Source: Gemelliphila asaccharolytica
Lineage (GTDB): Bacteria > Bacillota > Bacilli > Staphylococcales > Gemellaceae
Direction of reading: 5' to 3'
Assembly: GCF_001553005.1 (NCBI RefSeq)
Contig: NZ_KQ959911.1
Span: 1-27,129, forward strand
Length of the DNA stretch: 27,129 bases
Shown: positions 7,728 through 16,624 of the stretch, one piece after another
Numbering within the stretch: the first letter of the stretch is position 1
Layout of the letters: the number at the start of each line of letters is the position of its first letter
Translations under genes and position numbers: made by a program
The notes under the pieces: generated by a model
Told to the model about the DNA's origin: nothing
The model's input: only the letters and a program-made list of their open reading frames with translations
Database searches by the model: none

Positions 7728-9263
7728 ATGAATAATCACGAATTTATATTAGTCTTAGATTTTGGAAGTCAGTATAATCAACTTATTACTAGACGAGTTA
7801 GGGAACTTGGAGTTTACTCTGAACTTCATGATAATGAAATTTCTATTGAAAAAATAAAAGAATTAAATCCAAAAGGAATAATCCTTTCTGGGGGTCCTAA
7901 CAGTGTTTATGAAGAAAATTCAATGTCTATTGACAAAGAAATTTTTAATCTTGGTATTCCTATATTAGGTATCTGTTATGGAATGCAACTTATGCAACAC
8001 AAACTTGGAGGTGTTGTAGAATCGGCTACAAGCAGAGAATATGGTACACATCCAATAAATACAAAAGAAGATGCAGTTCTTTTCAAAGAAACAAAAAGTG
8101 TGCAAAATGTTCTAATGAGCCACTCTGACAAAGTTATTAAAGTAGCTGAAGGTTTTAGAGTAGTAGCTTCTAGTGAAAACTGCCCTATTGCAGCAGCAGA
8201 AAATATTAATAAAAACTTTTATTGCTTCCAATTTCATCCAGAAGTAAGACATTCTGAATATGGTTATAAACTAATCGAAAACTTTATTAGAAATGTTTGT
8301 GGTTGCACAGGTGACTGGACTATGGAAAAATTCATAGAAGAAAACATAAAAAAAATAAAAGATAAAGTTGGAAATGATAAAGTCCTTTGCGCTTTATCTG
8401 GAGGAGTGGACTCTTCTGTTGTAGCAGCACTACTTCATAAAGCAATAGGAAATCAACTTGTTTGTATGTTCGTTGACCACGGATTACTGCGTAAAGGTGA
8501 AGCAGAAAGTGTCATGGAAACCTTTGGTAACAAATTTAAAATGAACCTAATCAAAGTAGATGCAAAAGAAAGATTTTTAACTAAACTTAAAGGCGTAAAA
8601 GATCCAGAGAAAAAAAGAAAAATAATTGGAAATGAGTTTATATACGTCTTCGATGAAGAATGTAAAAAATTAGCAGATATTCCTTGGTTAGCACAAGGAA
8701 CACTTTACACAGATGTTATTGAATCTGGAACAAAAAATGCCCAAACTATAAAATCACACCATAATGTTGGAGGACTTCCTAAAGATATGAAATTTTCTCT
8801 TATAGAACCTCTTAATACATTATTTAAAGATGAAGTTAGAGTCTTAGGGGAAGCACTAGGACTTCCTAAAGAAATAGTTTGGAGACAACCATTCCCAGGA
8901 CCTGGATTAGGTATAAGAGTTTTAGGAGAAGTAACAGAAGAAAAATTAAAAATTGTAAGAGATAGTGATTATATTCTTCGTGATATTATAAAAAAACGAG
9001 GATTAGATAACAAAATTTGGCAATACTTTACAGCACTTCCTGACATTCGTTCTGTAGGAGTTATGGGAGATGTTAGAACTTATGATTACACTGTAGTTGT
9101 ACGTGCCGTTACAAGTATAGATGGAATGACTGCAAGCTGGGCACACATACCATTTGAAGTTTTAGAAGAAATATCAGCAAGAATAGTAAATGAAGTAGGT
9201 CATGTTAATAGAGTAGTCTATGACATAACAAGTAAGCCACCAAGCACTATCGAATGGGAATAG
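7728..9263 (+). CDS. guaA: GMP synthase (glutamine-hydrolysing)
   Basis: Converts XMP to GMP using glutamine and ATP. The 511-residue length is standard for the fused form. Seen: a class I glutamine amidotransferase domain with catalytic C83 in GICYGMQ and the H170/E172 pair in FHPEV; the ATP pyrophosphatase loop SGGVDSS at 224-230; and a C-terminal dimerisation domain with [14 protein letters not shown], ending in the usual TIEWE. An aggag site precedes the ATG. The gene is intact. Its 3' end is a documented insertion site for genomic islands, and the accessory region begins right behind it. Confidence 0.98.
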   Translation: MNNHEFILVLDFGSQYNQLITRRVRELGVYSELHDNEISIEKIKELNPKGIILSGGPNSVYEENSMSIDKEIFNLGIPILGICYGMQLMQHKLGGVVESATSREYGTHPINTKEDAVLFKETKSVQNVLMSHSDKVIKVAEGFRVVASSENCPIAAAENINKNFYCFQFHPEVRHSEYGYKLIENFIRNVCGCTGDWTMEKFIEENIKKIKDKVGNDKVLCALSGGVDSSVVAALLHKAIGNQLVCMFVDHGLLRKGEAESVMETFGNKFKMNLIKVDAKERFLTKLKGVKDPEKKRKIIGNEFIYVFDEECKKLADIPWLAQGTLYTDVIESGTKNAQTIKSHHNVGGLPKDMKFSLIEPLNTLFKDEVRVLGEALGLPKEIVWRQPFPGPGLGIRVLGEVTEEKLKIVRDSDYILRDIIKKRGLDNKIWQYFTALPDIRSVGVMGDVRTYDYTVVVRAVTSIDGMTASWAHIPFEVLEEISARIVNEVGHVNRVVYDITSKPPSTIEWE

Positions 9264-9411
9264 TCGCAAAAAATATGCTTCTGTGATAAAATCGTTGAAA
9301 ATACAGTGTTTCGATGTTTTATTGGAGCAAAAATCTCCTTAGTGATACTGTTTTTATACTAAAAGCAAGAAAAAATAGGTTCCAAATGGAGTTGTTGAAC
9401 TTAGATAAATA

Positions 9412-9454
9412 GTTTAGAAAGCCTCCCATCATTTTGGTGGGAGGCTTTCTAAAC
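9412..9454 (+). terminator. Perfect 17-bp inverted repeat, terminator-like hairpin
   Basis: Arms gtttagaaagcctccca (9412-9428) and its exact complement (9438-9454) enclose a 9-nt loop. The GC-rich core resembles an intrinsic terminator for guaA, but no T-run follows on either strand, so another role is possible. The preceding 9264-9411 contains no gene I recognise. Confidence 0.5.
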
Positions 9455-9502
9455 AATAGAATTTATAAATTTAGTTTTTAGTGAAATATGTGAGGTAATA
9501 AT

Positions 9503-10174
9503 ATGAAAATTTCAACTTTTAATATAAACAAATTTCAAGGCCCATATAGTAATCCACGTACAAAAGGGGGATATTATAATCCACGAAATATAGACTTTAA
9601 AACACCCATTAAACACTTGTGTAGTAGGTATTTGGAAAATGAAGATGATATTATTTTTGTTCAGGAATTTTATGATGATAATAAAGTAAGAACAAAAGAA
9701 TATTTTGAAAAAAATGGGTACAAAATTTTTCATAACTTGGATAAAATATTAAAAAGTCATGTTGTAGCTATTACCTTAAAAAAATCTTTGTGGAAAGATA
9801 TAAACCCAGAAGAAACAGAATTTCAGAATAAATTTATAGAAATGGAATTAAAAGAAAAATCACTAAAAATCATAAGTTTTCATAATACAGAAAAAGAAAT
9901 AGAAGATAAAATAAATAATGAATTTAAGAATGGATATAAAGATATAATTTTAGGAGATTTCAATAATACGAAATGGATTAATGATTTACATAATAATCCG
10001 AGTTGCAAATATAGGGATTTAGTCACAAATGATATGATTACATACAAACCTGCACAGACGTCAATAGATTGCATCTTTATTAAAAATGAATATGAAAATA
10101 AAATAATATTTAACGGAATAACTGAGACATATGTTTCAGATCATAATATATTAACATTTTCATTTAATATATGA
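9503..10174 (+). CDS. Endonuclease/exonuclease/phosphatase (EEP)-fold protein
   Basis: A 223-residue metal-dependent phosphoesterase-fold protein. Seen in the expected order: FNINKF with N7; the metal-ligand glutamate in VQEF (E55); H127 in IISFHN; GDFNNT at 151-156; TSIDCIFI with D189; and the terminal SDHNILTF (212-219). This is the DNase I/exonuclease III-like catalytic set. It lacks a signal peptide and is shorter than typical DNA-repair members. The substrate (DNA, RNA or a phospho-lipid/sugar) cannot be read. An aggt site lies before the ATG. It is alone between the guaA hairpin and element remnants, so it is the first island gene. Confidence 0.8.
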   Translation: MKISTFNINKFQGPYSNPRTKGGYYNPRNIDFKTPIKHLCSRYLENEDDIIFVQEFYDDNKVRTKEYFEKNGYKIFHNLDKILKSHVVAITLKKSLWKDINPEETEFQNKFIEMELKEKSLKIISFHNTEKEIEDKINNEFKNGYKDIILGDFNNTKWINDLHNNPSCKYRDLVTNDMITYKPAQTSIDCIFIKNEYENKIIFNGITETYVSDHNILTFSFNI

Positions 10175-10269
10175 TTTTTTATCACTTAAATAAATACAAT
10201 TTGTAGGTATAATTGAATGAAAAGCATATAACTTTAAGATTATAAATCTTTTAGCTGCTTTTTCTATGC

Positions 10270-10737
10270 TTATTTTATATTCGGTGGAATCTTAGTGGTT
10301 ATGCCTTTTTTATAGAATTTCACATTGCTTTCTTCAAAAGGAACGTAATCCTTTTTCAGGCTGTCAGGATAGTTTGCCTTCCAATCTTGCAATGCTTATT
10401 TTATAATTTCGTTATTCTCATATTTTTCTTTCATTTTCTACCACTGTTCAAGCATATTACGGATTCGAAGAATAGCCTCACTGCCGGAATATATACCTGT
10501 GGTACTATATTCGGGATCTTCATCATTCAGGATAACAGGTCGTATATTCACTTTAATACTGTCATCAAGCTTAAACAAAAATCGCATTAAATCATGTTCT
10601 GTATAGGGATAATCAGACTCTTTCTTATACTCTTTATTTACATGGAATGCAGCAGAAATATTTCCCAAGACATCGTCTTTAGGAATACGAATATCAAGTC
10701 TAGAGTTGTCAAATATATGAAACTTGTTGTTTAGGAA
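10270..10737 (-). pseudogene. Remnant of an unrecognised element protein, two in-frame stops
   Basis: A 156-codon frame without a start runs from an upstream stop to TAA at 10270. It reads FHIFDNSRLDIRIPKDDVLGN, then TEHDLMRFLFKLDDSIKVNIRP, and ends ALQDWKANYPDS...ITTKIPPNIK. It is interrupted by TAG directly after MLEQW (about 10440) and TAA after NNEIIK (about 10398), so no full protein can be made. Continuity of sensible residues through both stops argues for a decayed gene. I do not recognise the family. A C-terminal fragment at 22715-22882 looks distantly related. Only 13 bp separates its 5' end from the oppositely oriented fragment at 10751, suggesting a rearrangement junction. Confidence 0.55.
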
Positions 10738-10750
10738 TTAAAGAAAATAA

Positions 10751-11185
10751 TACTATTGCAATAGGGACGCATGGACTTATCAAAAAAATCTTTTAAAAGA
10801 CTTGTATAAGGAGCAAGAAAAATTCAAATACCTGAACCCAGATGTGGAAGACATTAGATATTTCTTAGAAGAATATAAGCCAAAAAGTGCAGATCCTAAT
10901 ATAACTTGTTTCAAAGAATTAACCATGCAAGGCTACCAAATAAAATCAAAATCTTTTTCAGAGATTATGGATAATTATTTTCAAGAATGGATTCCTGTTA
11001 GGTCATCAAAGACCAAGAGAATATCACCAAGTGGAGTCTCAATTCCAGTAAAACTATATTATGAAAAGAAAACAGAAAACGAAACTGACTTTATAGAAGT
11101 TGACAAGAATTTATTGCCAGAAGAATGGAAAAAAGAAAATCAATTAGAAATAGATACTGCAAATCAAGTAAAGATACAAATGTAA
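10751..11185 (+). pseudogene. C-terminal fragment of an unrecognised mobile-element protein
   Basis: An open frame of 144 codons begins right after a stop codon (10748-10750) and continues to TAA at 11185. It reads YYCNRDAWTYQKNLLKDLYK, then DVEDIRYFLEEYKPKS, and ends NQVKIQM. The first possible start, TTG 10802, has no spaced ribosome-binding site, and plausible protein sequence extends upstream of it, so the 5' end has probably been lost. The composition is charged, with no membrane segment or known motif. Position just upstream of the oriT-like repeats and mobC suggests it belonged to the same mobilizable element. Function unknown. Confidence 0.5.
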
Positions 11186-11387
11186 CTTTGTAACCTGTAA
11201 CCCATCGTTATAAATCTTTTTAAATTAGGATTACATAAATTAATGGCTTGATAATAAAAGGTTGTCACAGACTTTTAGAACAAGTTCGCCTAATTTTGGA
11301 AGTTTTTATTTTATTAGTTACAGTTACACTTATTAATTCCTATTTGAAAAATTATGGAAAATTAAATTAAAGACTTGTTAGTAATAA

Positions 11388-11464
11388 CAAGCACAGTAAG
11401 TGAGTATCCACTTACAATAGCTTACAATAGCAATAGCAAGCACAGTAAGTGAGTACCCACTTAC
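11388..11464 (+). repeat. Repeat cluster resembling an origin of transfer
   Basis: Two 28-bp direct repeats (11388-11415 and 11437-11464), differing at one base, begin caagcacagtaagtgagta. Each contains the inverted repeat gtaagtg / cacttac around a 6-nt loop. Between them the 10-mer cttacaatag occurs twice (11411-11420, 11421-11430). Hairpins with a GTAAGTG arm just upstream of mobC and a relaxase gene are what an oriT nick region looks like. The rest of the gene-free stretch 11186-11568 holds the terminator at 11474-11504 and otherwise nothing I recognise. Confidence 0.45.
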
Positions 11465-11473
11465 GAAAAAATC

Positions 11474-11504
11474 AATGGAGCAGACCTTTACGGAATGCTC
11501 CATT
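11474..11504 (+). terminator. Terminator-like hairpin upstream of mobC
   Basis: Stem aatggagca / tgctccatt (9 bp) with a 13-nt loop, followed by a T-rich stretch (tcttaattttt). Confidence 0.6.
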
Positions 11505-11568
11505 TCTTAATTTTTATCTTGTTAGAGAAACCCTAAGACCCCAAAAGATATGAGCAAAAGAAAAAATT

Positions 11569-11925
11569 ATGGATAATAGAACAAGAAAAAATCAACTTAA
11601 AATATATTTAACAGATGAAGAAAAAGAAATTTTTGAAAAGAAAATGAAACTTCCAAATTGTAAAACTATGTCACATTTTCTTAGAAAATGTGTATTAGAA
11701 AAAGGAATTTATATAGTAGACCTAGAACCATTTAGAGATCTTCAATGGCTACTTTCAAATGCAACAAACAATATAAACCAAATTGCAAAAGCCACTAATA
11801 CAACTGGTGTTATTTGCAAGAAAGATATTGATTATATGAGAGAAAAAATAGAAAAATTATCAAGAGAAATATGGGATATACATTCCCTACTTCTTAATAA
11901 ATCAAAAGAAAGTTCTGGTGATTAG
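11569..11925 (+). CDS. mobC: MobC-family plasmid mobilization relaxosome protein
   Basis: A 118-residue protein of the MobC family (PF05713), which assists the relaxase in opening DNA at oriT. Seen: an N-terminal ribbon-helix-helix-like segment (KNQLKIYLTDEEKEIFEKKM), the family-typical LRKCVLEKGI, and the central block LLSNATNNINQIAKATNTTG followed by a coiled C-terminal helix. The gene is intact although its relaxase partner is broken. The stop at 11923-11925 is followed one base later by the GTG of the former relaxase gene, the usual mobC-relaxase arrangement. A degraded second copy of its 3' half lies at 17384-17562. Confidence 0.85.
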   Translation: MDNRTRKNQLKIYLTDEEKEIFEKKMKLPNCKTMSHFLRKCVLEKGIYIVDLEPFRDLQWLLSNATNNINQIAKATNTTGVICKKDIDYMREKIEKLSREIWDIHSLLLNKSKESSGD

Positions 11926-11926
11926 T

Positions 11927-13258
11927 GTGGCAATTACAAAAATACATCCTATAAAATAAACTCTAAATTTTGCAATAGATTAAATAATTAATAGTGAAAA
12001 AATGATGAAAAAATCTTGGTTTCTTCATTCAAATGTCACCAATCTACTGCACACATTCAATTTATAAAAACACGAGAAGATAACGATACTAAAGGTACAG
12101 TTTTGGCTAGACATTTAATCCAATCTTTCCTACCAGGCGAGGTTGATCCTATAAAAGCTCACGAAATTGGAATGGAATTATGCAAGAAAATCTTAAAAGA
12201 AGATTATTAATTTGTTCTTGCAACTCATGTAGATAGAGGGCATATCCATAACCATATTATTTTTAATAATGTTAATTACAAGACTGGCAAATGCTACCAA
12301 TCTAACAAAAAATCTTACCACAAAATCAGGTATCAAAGTGACGAATTATGTAAAGAAAATAAGCTTTCAGTCATTGATGAATATTATGTAGCTTACAAAA
12401 GAAAATATAAAACTGCTGGTAAATCTTGGTACGAATATGACCAAAACAAGAAAGGAAATTATTGGAAGTCTAAACTACAATTTGATATAGACAGAATGAT
12501 TAATAAGTCTAACTCGTGTGAAGAGTTTTTAGAAAATATGAAATCTCTTGATTATGAAATTAAGTTTGGTAAACACATTGCTTTTCGTCATAAAGATAAG
12601 CAAAGATTTACAAGAGCAAAGATTATCGGGGAAGATTATACAGAAGAAAAAATCAAAGAAAGAATAGATTTAGCTATTAAAAATAAAGCTAATCCCATTA
12701 AAAAACGTGTAGGAAATGTTATTTATATATCTACTAATGAAAAAGCCCAATCCTCAAAAGGTTATGAAGTCTGGGCAAGAAAACACAATATCAAAACAAT
12801 GGCTGATTCAATAATTAAATTAAGAGAACAAGGAATTAATTCAATTACACAACTCGATGATCTGATCAAAAAATCTGCTGATGATAGACAAGACTTGCTA
12901 GATAAAATAAAGAAAATGGAAACCAAAATGAAAAGTTTATCTCAAGATATGGAAAATATAAATACTATAAATAAGTATCGTGAAATCTATAAATAGCACA
13001 AGAAAAATTCTGAAGATAAGCAATTTGCAGATGAGTATTATAGCGAACTTTCCGTCTATAAAATAACCGCTAAAGAAATCTTAGAAAACTATAAAAAGTT
13101 ACCAAATACAAAAGAAATATTAACTAAACTCGATAAACTACAAGAAAAAAAGAACACCCTTATGCAAAGAGTATTCTTTGAATAAAGAACAATTTTCTGA
13201 CCTTGTTCAGTATAGGAAAAACTATCAAAATTATTATGGGAAGGAGATGGAGAGATAA
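11927..13258 (+). pseudogene. Relaxase/mobilization nuclease, inactivated by stops and frameshifts
   Basis: Encoded a relaxase (PF03432-type) that nicks oriT and leads plasmid transfer. The decayed frame starts at GTG 11927 (VAITKIHPIK). Two TAA stops follow within 20 codons, and a frameshift just before 12016 joins to ILVSSFKCH...AHIQFIKTRE. A TAA at 12208-12210 follows KEDY, then FVLATHVDRGHIHNHIIFNN holds the metal-binding histidine triad, all downstream of the breaks. The frame continues through 12496-12993 (RFTRAKIIGEDYTEEKIKER), hits TAG at 12994-12996, resumes with KKNSEDKQFADEYYSEL, and shifts once more near 13165 before ending QNYYGKEMER at 13258. At least four stops and two frameshifts make an active protein impossible. 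Confidence 0.9.
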
Positions 13259-13534
13259 TTTGAATTTTTTATTATACTAATAGATGATTTAATTTTGATT
13301 CCATACTATATTTGAAATTGTATAACTATAATCTTACTAAAATATAAATTTGTAAAATTTAATAATTGACATTACACATGTGTTAAATTAGAGATTTTTA
13401 TTAATTGTTCATCATGCCTTCAATTTATTTTGATCATTTTACCAATTATAAAAATTTAAAACAAATTTTTTAGTAATAAATTTTTACAAAAATATTTACT
13501 AAATTTAAAAAATTATTGCATAACATTAATAATG
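13259..13534. other. AT-rich spacer without a gene
   Basis: No open frame of note. It contains one isolated TTGACA (13366-13371) followed by the palindrome acacatgtgt (13374-13383), but no good -10 box at the right distance, so I do not call a promoter here. Confidence 0.5.
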
Positions 13535-13563
13535 TTGACTTTAAGTAACATTTATGTTATATT
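13522..13563 (+). promoter_or_regulatory. Promoter of the D12 methyltransferase with two operator-like palindromes
   Basis: TTGACT (13535-13540), 17-bp spacer, TG-extended TATATT (13558-13563). The palindrome aacattaataatgtt (13522-13536) overlaps the -35 box and taacatttatgtta (13546-13559) fills the spacer and overlaps the -10 box. Both share the half-site AACAT, so one dimeric regulator could bind both and block the promoter. Confidence 0.65.
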
Positions 13564-13591
13564 ATATTGTGTATTAAGGAGGAAATCAATT

Positions 13592-14668
13592 TTGAAACCA
13601 ATAATAAAATGGCCAGGCGGTAAATCTAGAGAATTTGATAAAATCAAGGATTTAATTCCACAATATTCAAGATACATTGACCCTTTCTTTGGCGGAGGAG
13701 CAGTTTTTTTTGAATTAATGCCTTCTAAAGCAAATATCAATGATATTTCTTCTTCTTTGATGTGTTTCTATGAACTTGTTAGAGATCAAAATCAAGAATT
13801 TAAAAATATATTATTAGAATACAATGCTTCGTTCATTTCTCTAATTAATACGTGCGATTTATTTAGCGATAAAATTCTTGAAGCTTATTTAGATGATGAT
13901 GATAATAAATCAATTGATAATGTTAAATTTATAATATCAAAGACAGAGGTATCAAAGGATCTTGTTTTAGATTTAGACTCATATACAAAAACAATAGTAA
14001 CAAGTGTATTAGATAAATTTAAAAGGACTAAACAAAATAATTTAAAAAGAAAATTTAACGATAAAGATTTATTAGAAAATTTAATAACAGGCTTCACAAG
14101 TGGATTTTATTTACATTTTAGGAATATATATAATGATATTAACCTAAATAAATTAGATACATCTAAAGAATTTGAAATTGCGAACTTCTACTTTATCAGA
14201 GAATACTGTTATGGTTCAATGTTCAGATATAATAAAAAAGGTGAGTTTAATATACCTTACGGCGGTATGAGTTATAATAGAAAACAATTTACAAAAAAAA
14301 TTGTTTCACTCTTTAATGTAGAAACTAGAAATATATTTGAAAATACTGAAATATACAATTTAGATTTTGAAATTTTCTTAGATAAAATAAAACTAACAAA
14401 TGATGATTTTATTTTTTTAGATCCTCCGTATGATACTGACTTTTCTGATTATGAAGGTAAATCTTTTGATTTAGACGACCAGATAAGATTATGTAATTAT
14501 TTAAAAAGAGTTCCATCAAAATTTATTTTGATAATTAAAAACACAGACTTTATATATAATTTATATAAATCTGATTTCAACATTCTATCTTTTGAAAAAA
14601 ATTATACCTATAATGTTAGGAGCAGAAACGAAAGAAGTGTAACTCATTTAATCATTAAAAATTTCTAA
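13592..14668 (+). CDS. D12-class (alpha, Dam-like) DNA adenine N6-methyltransferase
   Basis: Methylates adenine in a specific DNA site, probably protecting host DNA from the nuclease at 15503-16624. The protein has 358 residues. Seen: KWPGGKSREF at 6-15; the SAM-binding motif DPFFGGGAVFF at 30-40; a long variable target-recognition region; GSMFRYNKKGEFNIPYG at about 208-224; and the catalytic DPPYDTDF at 277-284. The order SAM site, recognition region, DPPY is the alpha class, as in Dam and DpnM. The start is TTG 13592, 9 nt behind a perfect AAGGAGG (13576-13582); a longer frame from 13532 would begin upstream of the promoter. It converges with the operon at 14775-16829. The recognition sequence cannot be read. 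Confidence 0.88.
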   Translation: MKPIIKWPGGKSREFDKIKDLIPQYSRYIDPFFGGGAVFFELMPSKANINDISSSLMCFYELVRDQNQEFKNILLEYNASFISLINTCDLFSDKILEAYLDDDDNKSIDNVKFIISKTEVSKDLVLDLDSYTKTIVTSVLDKFKRTKQNNLKRKFNDKDLLENLITGFTSGFYLHFRNIYNDINLNKLDTSKEFEIANFYFIREYCYGSMFRYNKKGEFNIPYGGMSYNRKQFTKKIVSLFNVETRNIFENTEIYNLDFEIFLDKIKLTNDDFIFLDPPYDTDFSDYEGKSFDLDDQIRLCNYLKRVPSKFILIIKNTDFIYNLYKSDFNILSFEKNYTYNVRSRNERSVTHLIIKNF

Positions 14669-14699
14669 TTATAATAATGTTCTTTGAATTTTTAAATAA

Positions 14700-14743
14700 A
14701 GTACCTCCTGCTTTGAAATGCAGTAAATTAAGCAAGAGGTACT
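14700..14743. terminator. Bidirectional terminator between convergent restriction-modification genes
   Basis: Stem agtacctcctgctt / aagcaagaggtact (13 of 14 pairs) with a 16-nt loop lies between the convergent methyltransferase genes. It is A-rich on the left and T-containing on the right. Confidence 0.7.
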
Positions 14744-14774
14744 CTATTTCTGTATAATATTATTTACATAACCT

Positions 14775-15506
14775 CTATAAGCCCCTATTTGCATATTCTA
14801 ATTTTTTTATTTGTTCCATAATTCTTCTTTCGGCTGCATAAAAAAACTCTTTATCTATTTCTACCCCAATAAATTTCCTCTTTGTCTCTATTGCGGCGAC
14901 ACATGTGGTTCCTACTCCCATGAAAGGATCATAAACAATATCTCCTTCATCACTCCCGATGGTCATTAAGTGTCTAATCAGTCTTAATGGTTTTTGAGCA
15001 GGATGTTTTGGGGTTTTAAGTCTTTCTTGCCCCATACATATTGGACTTTCAAAAAAATTATGCATTTCTTTTTGATTTGTAAAGTTCCACTTATGACCTT
15101 TATTCCACAAACAAATAATCATCTCACAGCTATTTAAAAATCCATTTTTATATATTTTTGGCATTGGATTTGTTTTGTGCCAAATAAAATATTGAAATGT
15201 ATCGAATTCTTTATCGAATGCTTCATGCCATTTACCAATTAAATTGTAGCTAGTAAATATAAAAATATTTCCTTCTGGTTTAAGAACTCTTTTGAATTCA
15301 TCGACAAATTCGAATGGATTAATTTCCTTATGATCCCATTCACCCAAATCATTATTCACCTCTGATCTGTTCGGTAATTTAATGTTTCCTCTTGAATACT
15401 GTGCTATATTGTATGGAGGGTCCGTTAAGATTAAATCTATTGAATTATTTGGTAAAGTACGTATATGATTTAAACAATCGTCATTAAATATTCTACCATA
15501 TCTCAT
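14775..15506 (-). CDS. Beta-class DNA methyltransferase (N6-adenine or N4-cytosine type)
   Basis: A 243-residue amino-methyltransferase. Seen: the catalytic motif TDPPYNI at 28-34 first, then FKRVLKPEGNIFIF (71-84), HPAQKP (168-173), and the SAM-binding DPFMGVGTT at 193-201. DPPY before the FxGxG motif is the beta class. DPPY usually indicates adenine N6. Its ATG overlaps the nuclease stop (ATGA), so the two are translationally coupled. With the D12 enzyme on the other side, the locus has two modification enzymes. That occurs in DpnII-like systems and in systems with asymmetric sites, where each strand needs its own enzyme. Confidence 0.88.
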   Translation of the reverse strand: MRYGRIFNDDCLNHIRTLPNNSIDLILTDPPYNIAQYSRGNIKLPNRSEVNNDLGEWDHKEINPFEFVDEFKRVLKPEGNIFIFTSYNLIGKWHEAFDKEFDTFQYFIWHKTNPMPKIYKNGFLNSCEMIICLWNKGHKWNFTNQKEMHNFFESPICMGQERLKTPKHPAQKPLRLIRHLMTIGSDEGDIVYDPFMGVGTTCVAAIETKRKFIGVEIDKEFFYAAERRIMEQIKKLEYANRGL

Positions 15507-16624
15507 TCTAGGGCACTCCTTATCATAGACTTGATTCTTTCATTTAAATCTATTTCCTCTAAAGCAATTTTATAAAGTTCTGTAAATCTTTCATAGCCAA
15601 TCCCTTTAGGCAAAATTTTATTCCATAAATCTTTTCCTATTAAAAACATCTCTGGGTAAGCCATATGTTTTTTTACAGCTCCTGTCCATGTATTACCTTC
15701 CCCATCTTTATTATAAAGTGTTGCAAAATATACTTTTGCATTTTCTACATTCACACCTGTATAAATCGAAAGTAATTTTTCTATATTCGACGGTGCATTA
15801 GAGCTATCTAAATCTCCTCCAGCTTTTAATTCTAGAATGTTCCAATTCTCACCATCATAAAAAGCCAAGTCTACAGGTTTGATTTTTATCTCATCGATTT
15901 TATACTCTTGTCCTATTGGTATCAATTCCTTAATACTCTCTTGAGTAACTCCACTTTCTTTCCTATTTTTTCCTCTTCCACTTGCGACATTACTAGCTCT
16001 AAATTTTGCAATCTCCCCTTTTAAAGTTCCGTGATCTAAGTCTATATCAGTCACAATAATCTGACCATTCACGACTTCCGCTTGAATATTGTGTTCGAGA
16101 CCTCTTGGATTTATAATGGAAGGTACATTTTCTTCTCCGTACCTTACTCTTGCTACCCTCTCTGCTACTCTCTCTATTGCAAAACCACTTTTTGATTCAA
16201 AGCTACTTACAAACACCATAGTGGCAGTAACAAGTTCATCAAGTTGTGATAGTAAAAAGTTGTACCTCTTCTTATTATAATTAACAACAAAATCATCCTC
16301 TATAGTATCGATTAATCTTGAAAATTCAGCAAAAACTATATCCTTAACTATTGTCTCCATTTCATTTAAATTTTCTGTTTTATCAAATACATTTAAACTA
16401 TCATCATCAACTATGTCCAAATTTTCAATTTCTTGTTCATCAAAGTCATTATCTACTACTGTCTCTTTTTCTTTATTTTTTTCAACACGTTTTTTAGTAG
16501 CTTCATTTTGTTTAATTATCTTAATTTCATCATTTGCATCATCTACATATATTTTATCATCTTTTTTTAAATTTCTAACTTGATCATTTTTATTTAATTT
16601 ATAATTTTTTTTGTCTTCTCTCAT
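15503..16624 (-). CDS. Probable type II restriction endonuclease, PD-(D/E)XK type
   Basis: A 373-residue protein placed between a regulator and a methyltransferase, the usual place for a restriction enzyme. Residues 1-95 are highly charged and probably disordered (KKDDKIYVDDANDEIK, NKEKETVVDND). The C-terminal half carries a candidate catalytic core: KIKPVDLAFYDGENWNILEL with D252, then ELK (E265, K267), fitting D-x(12)-E-x-K. A helical region at 95-165 (SGFAIERVAERVARVRYGEE) precedes it. I do not recognise the exact family; it is not an obvious DpnII-type enzyme. The ATG at 16624 overlaps the XRE gene by 26 bp behind a GGAG site. The call rests on context plus the motif. Confidence 0.7.
   Translation of the reverse strand: MREDKKNYKLNKNDQVRNLKKDDKIYVDDANDEIKIIKQNEATKKRVEKNKEKETVVDNDFDEQEIENLDIVDDDSLNVFDKTENLNEMETIVKDIVFAEFSRLIDTIEDDFVVNYNKKRYNFLLSQLDELVTATMVFVSSFESKSGFAIERVAERVARVRYGEENVPSIINPRGLEHNIQAEVVNGQIIVTDIDLDHGTLKGEIAKFRASNVASGRGKNRKESGVTQESIKELIPIGQEYKIDEIKIKPVDLAFYDGENWNILELKAGGDLDSSNAPSNIEKLLSIYTGVNVENAKVYFATLYNKDGEGNTWTGAVKKHMAYPEMFLIGKDLWNKILPKGIGYERFTELYKIALEEIDLNERIKSMIRSALE

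Noticed and set aside
10387..10590. Plus-strand frame of 67 codons
   Set aside because: It is antisense to the recognisable remnant at 10270-10737, without a start signal, and hydrophobic only by chance composition.
11388..11464. CRISPR array
   Set aside because: There are only two repeat copies with a short repetitive spacer and no cas genes. An oriT-like arrangement beside mobC fits better.
13532..13591. Longer N-terminus for the D12 methyltransferase (MLTLSNIYV...)
   Set aside because: This start would lie upstream of the -35/-10 promoter and has no ribosome-binding site. The TTG at 13592 has a perfect AAGGAGG at 9 nt, and the conserved protein begins there.
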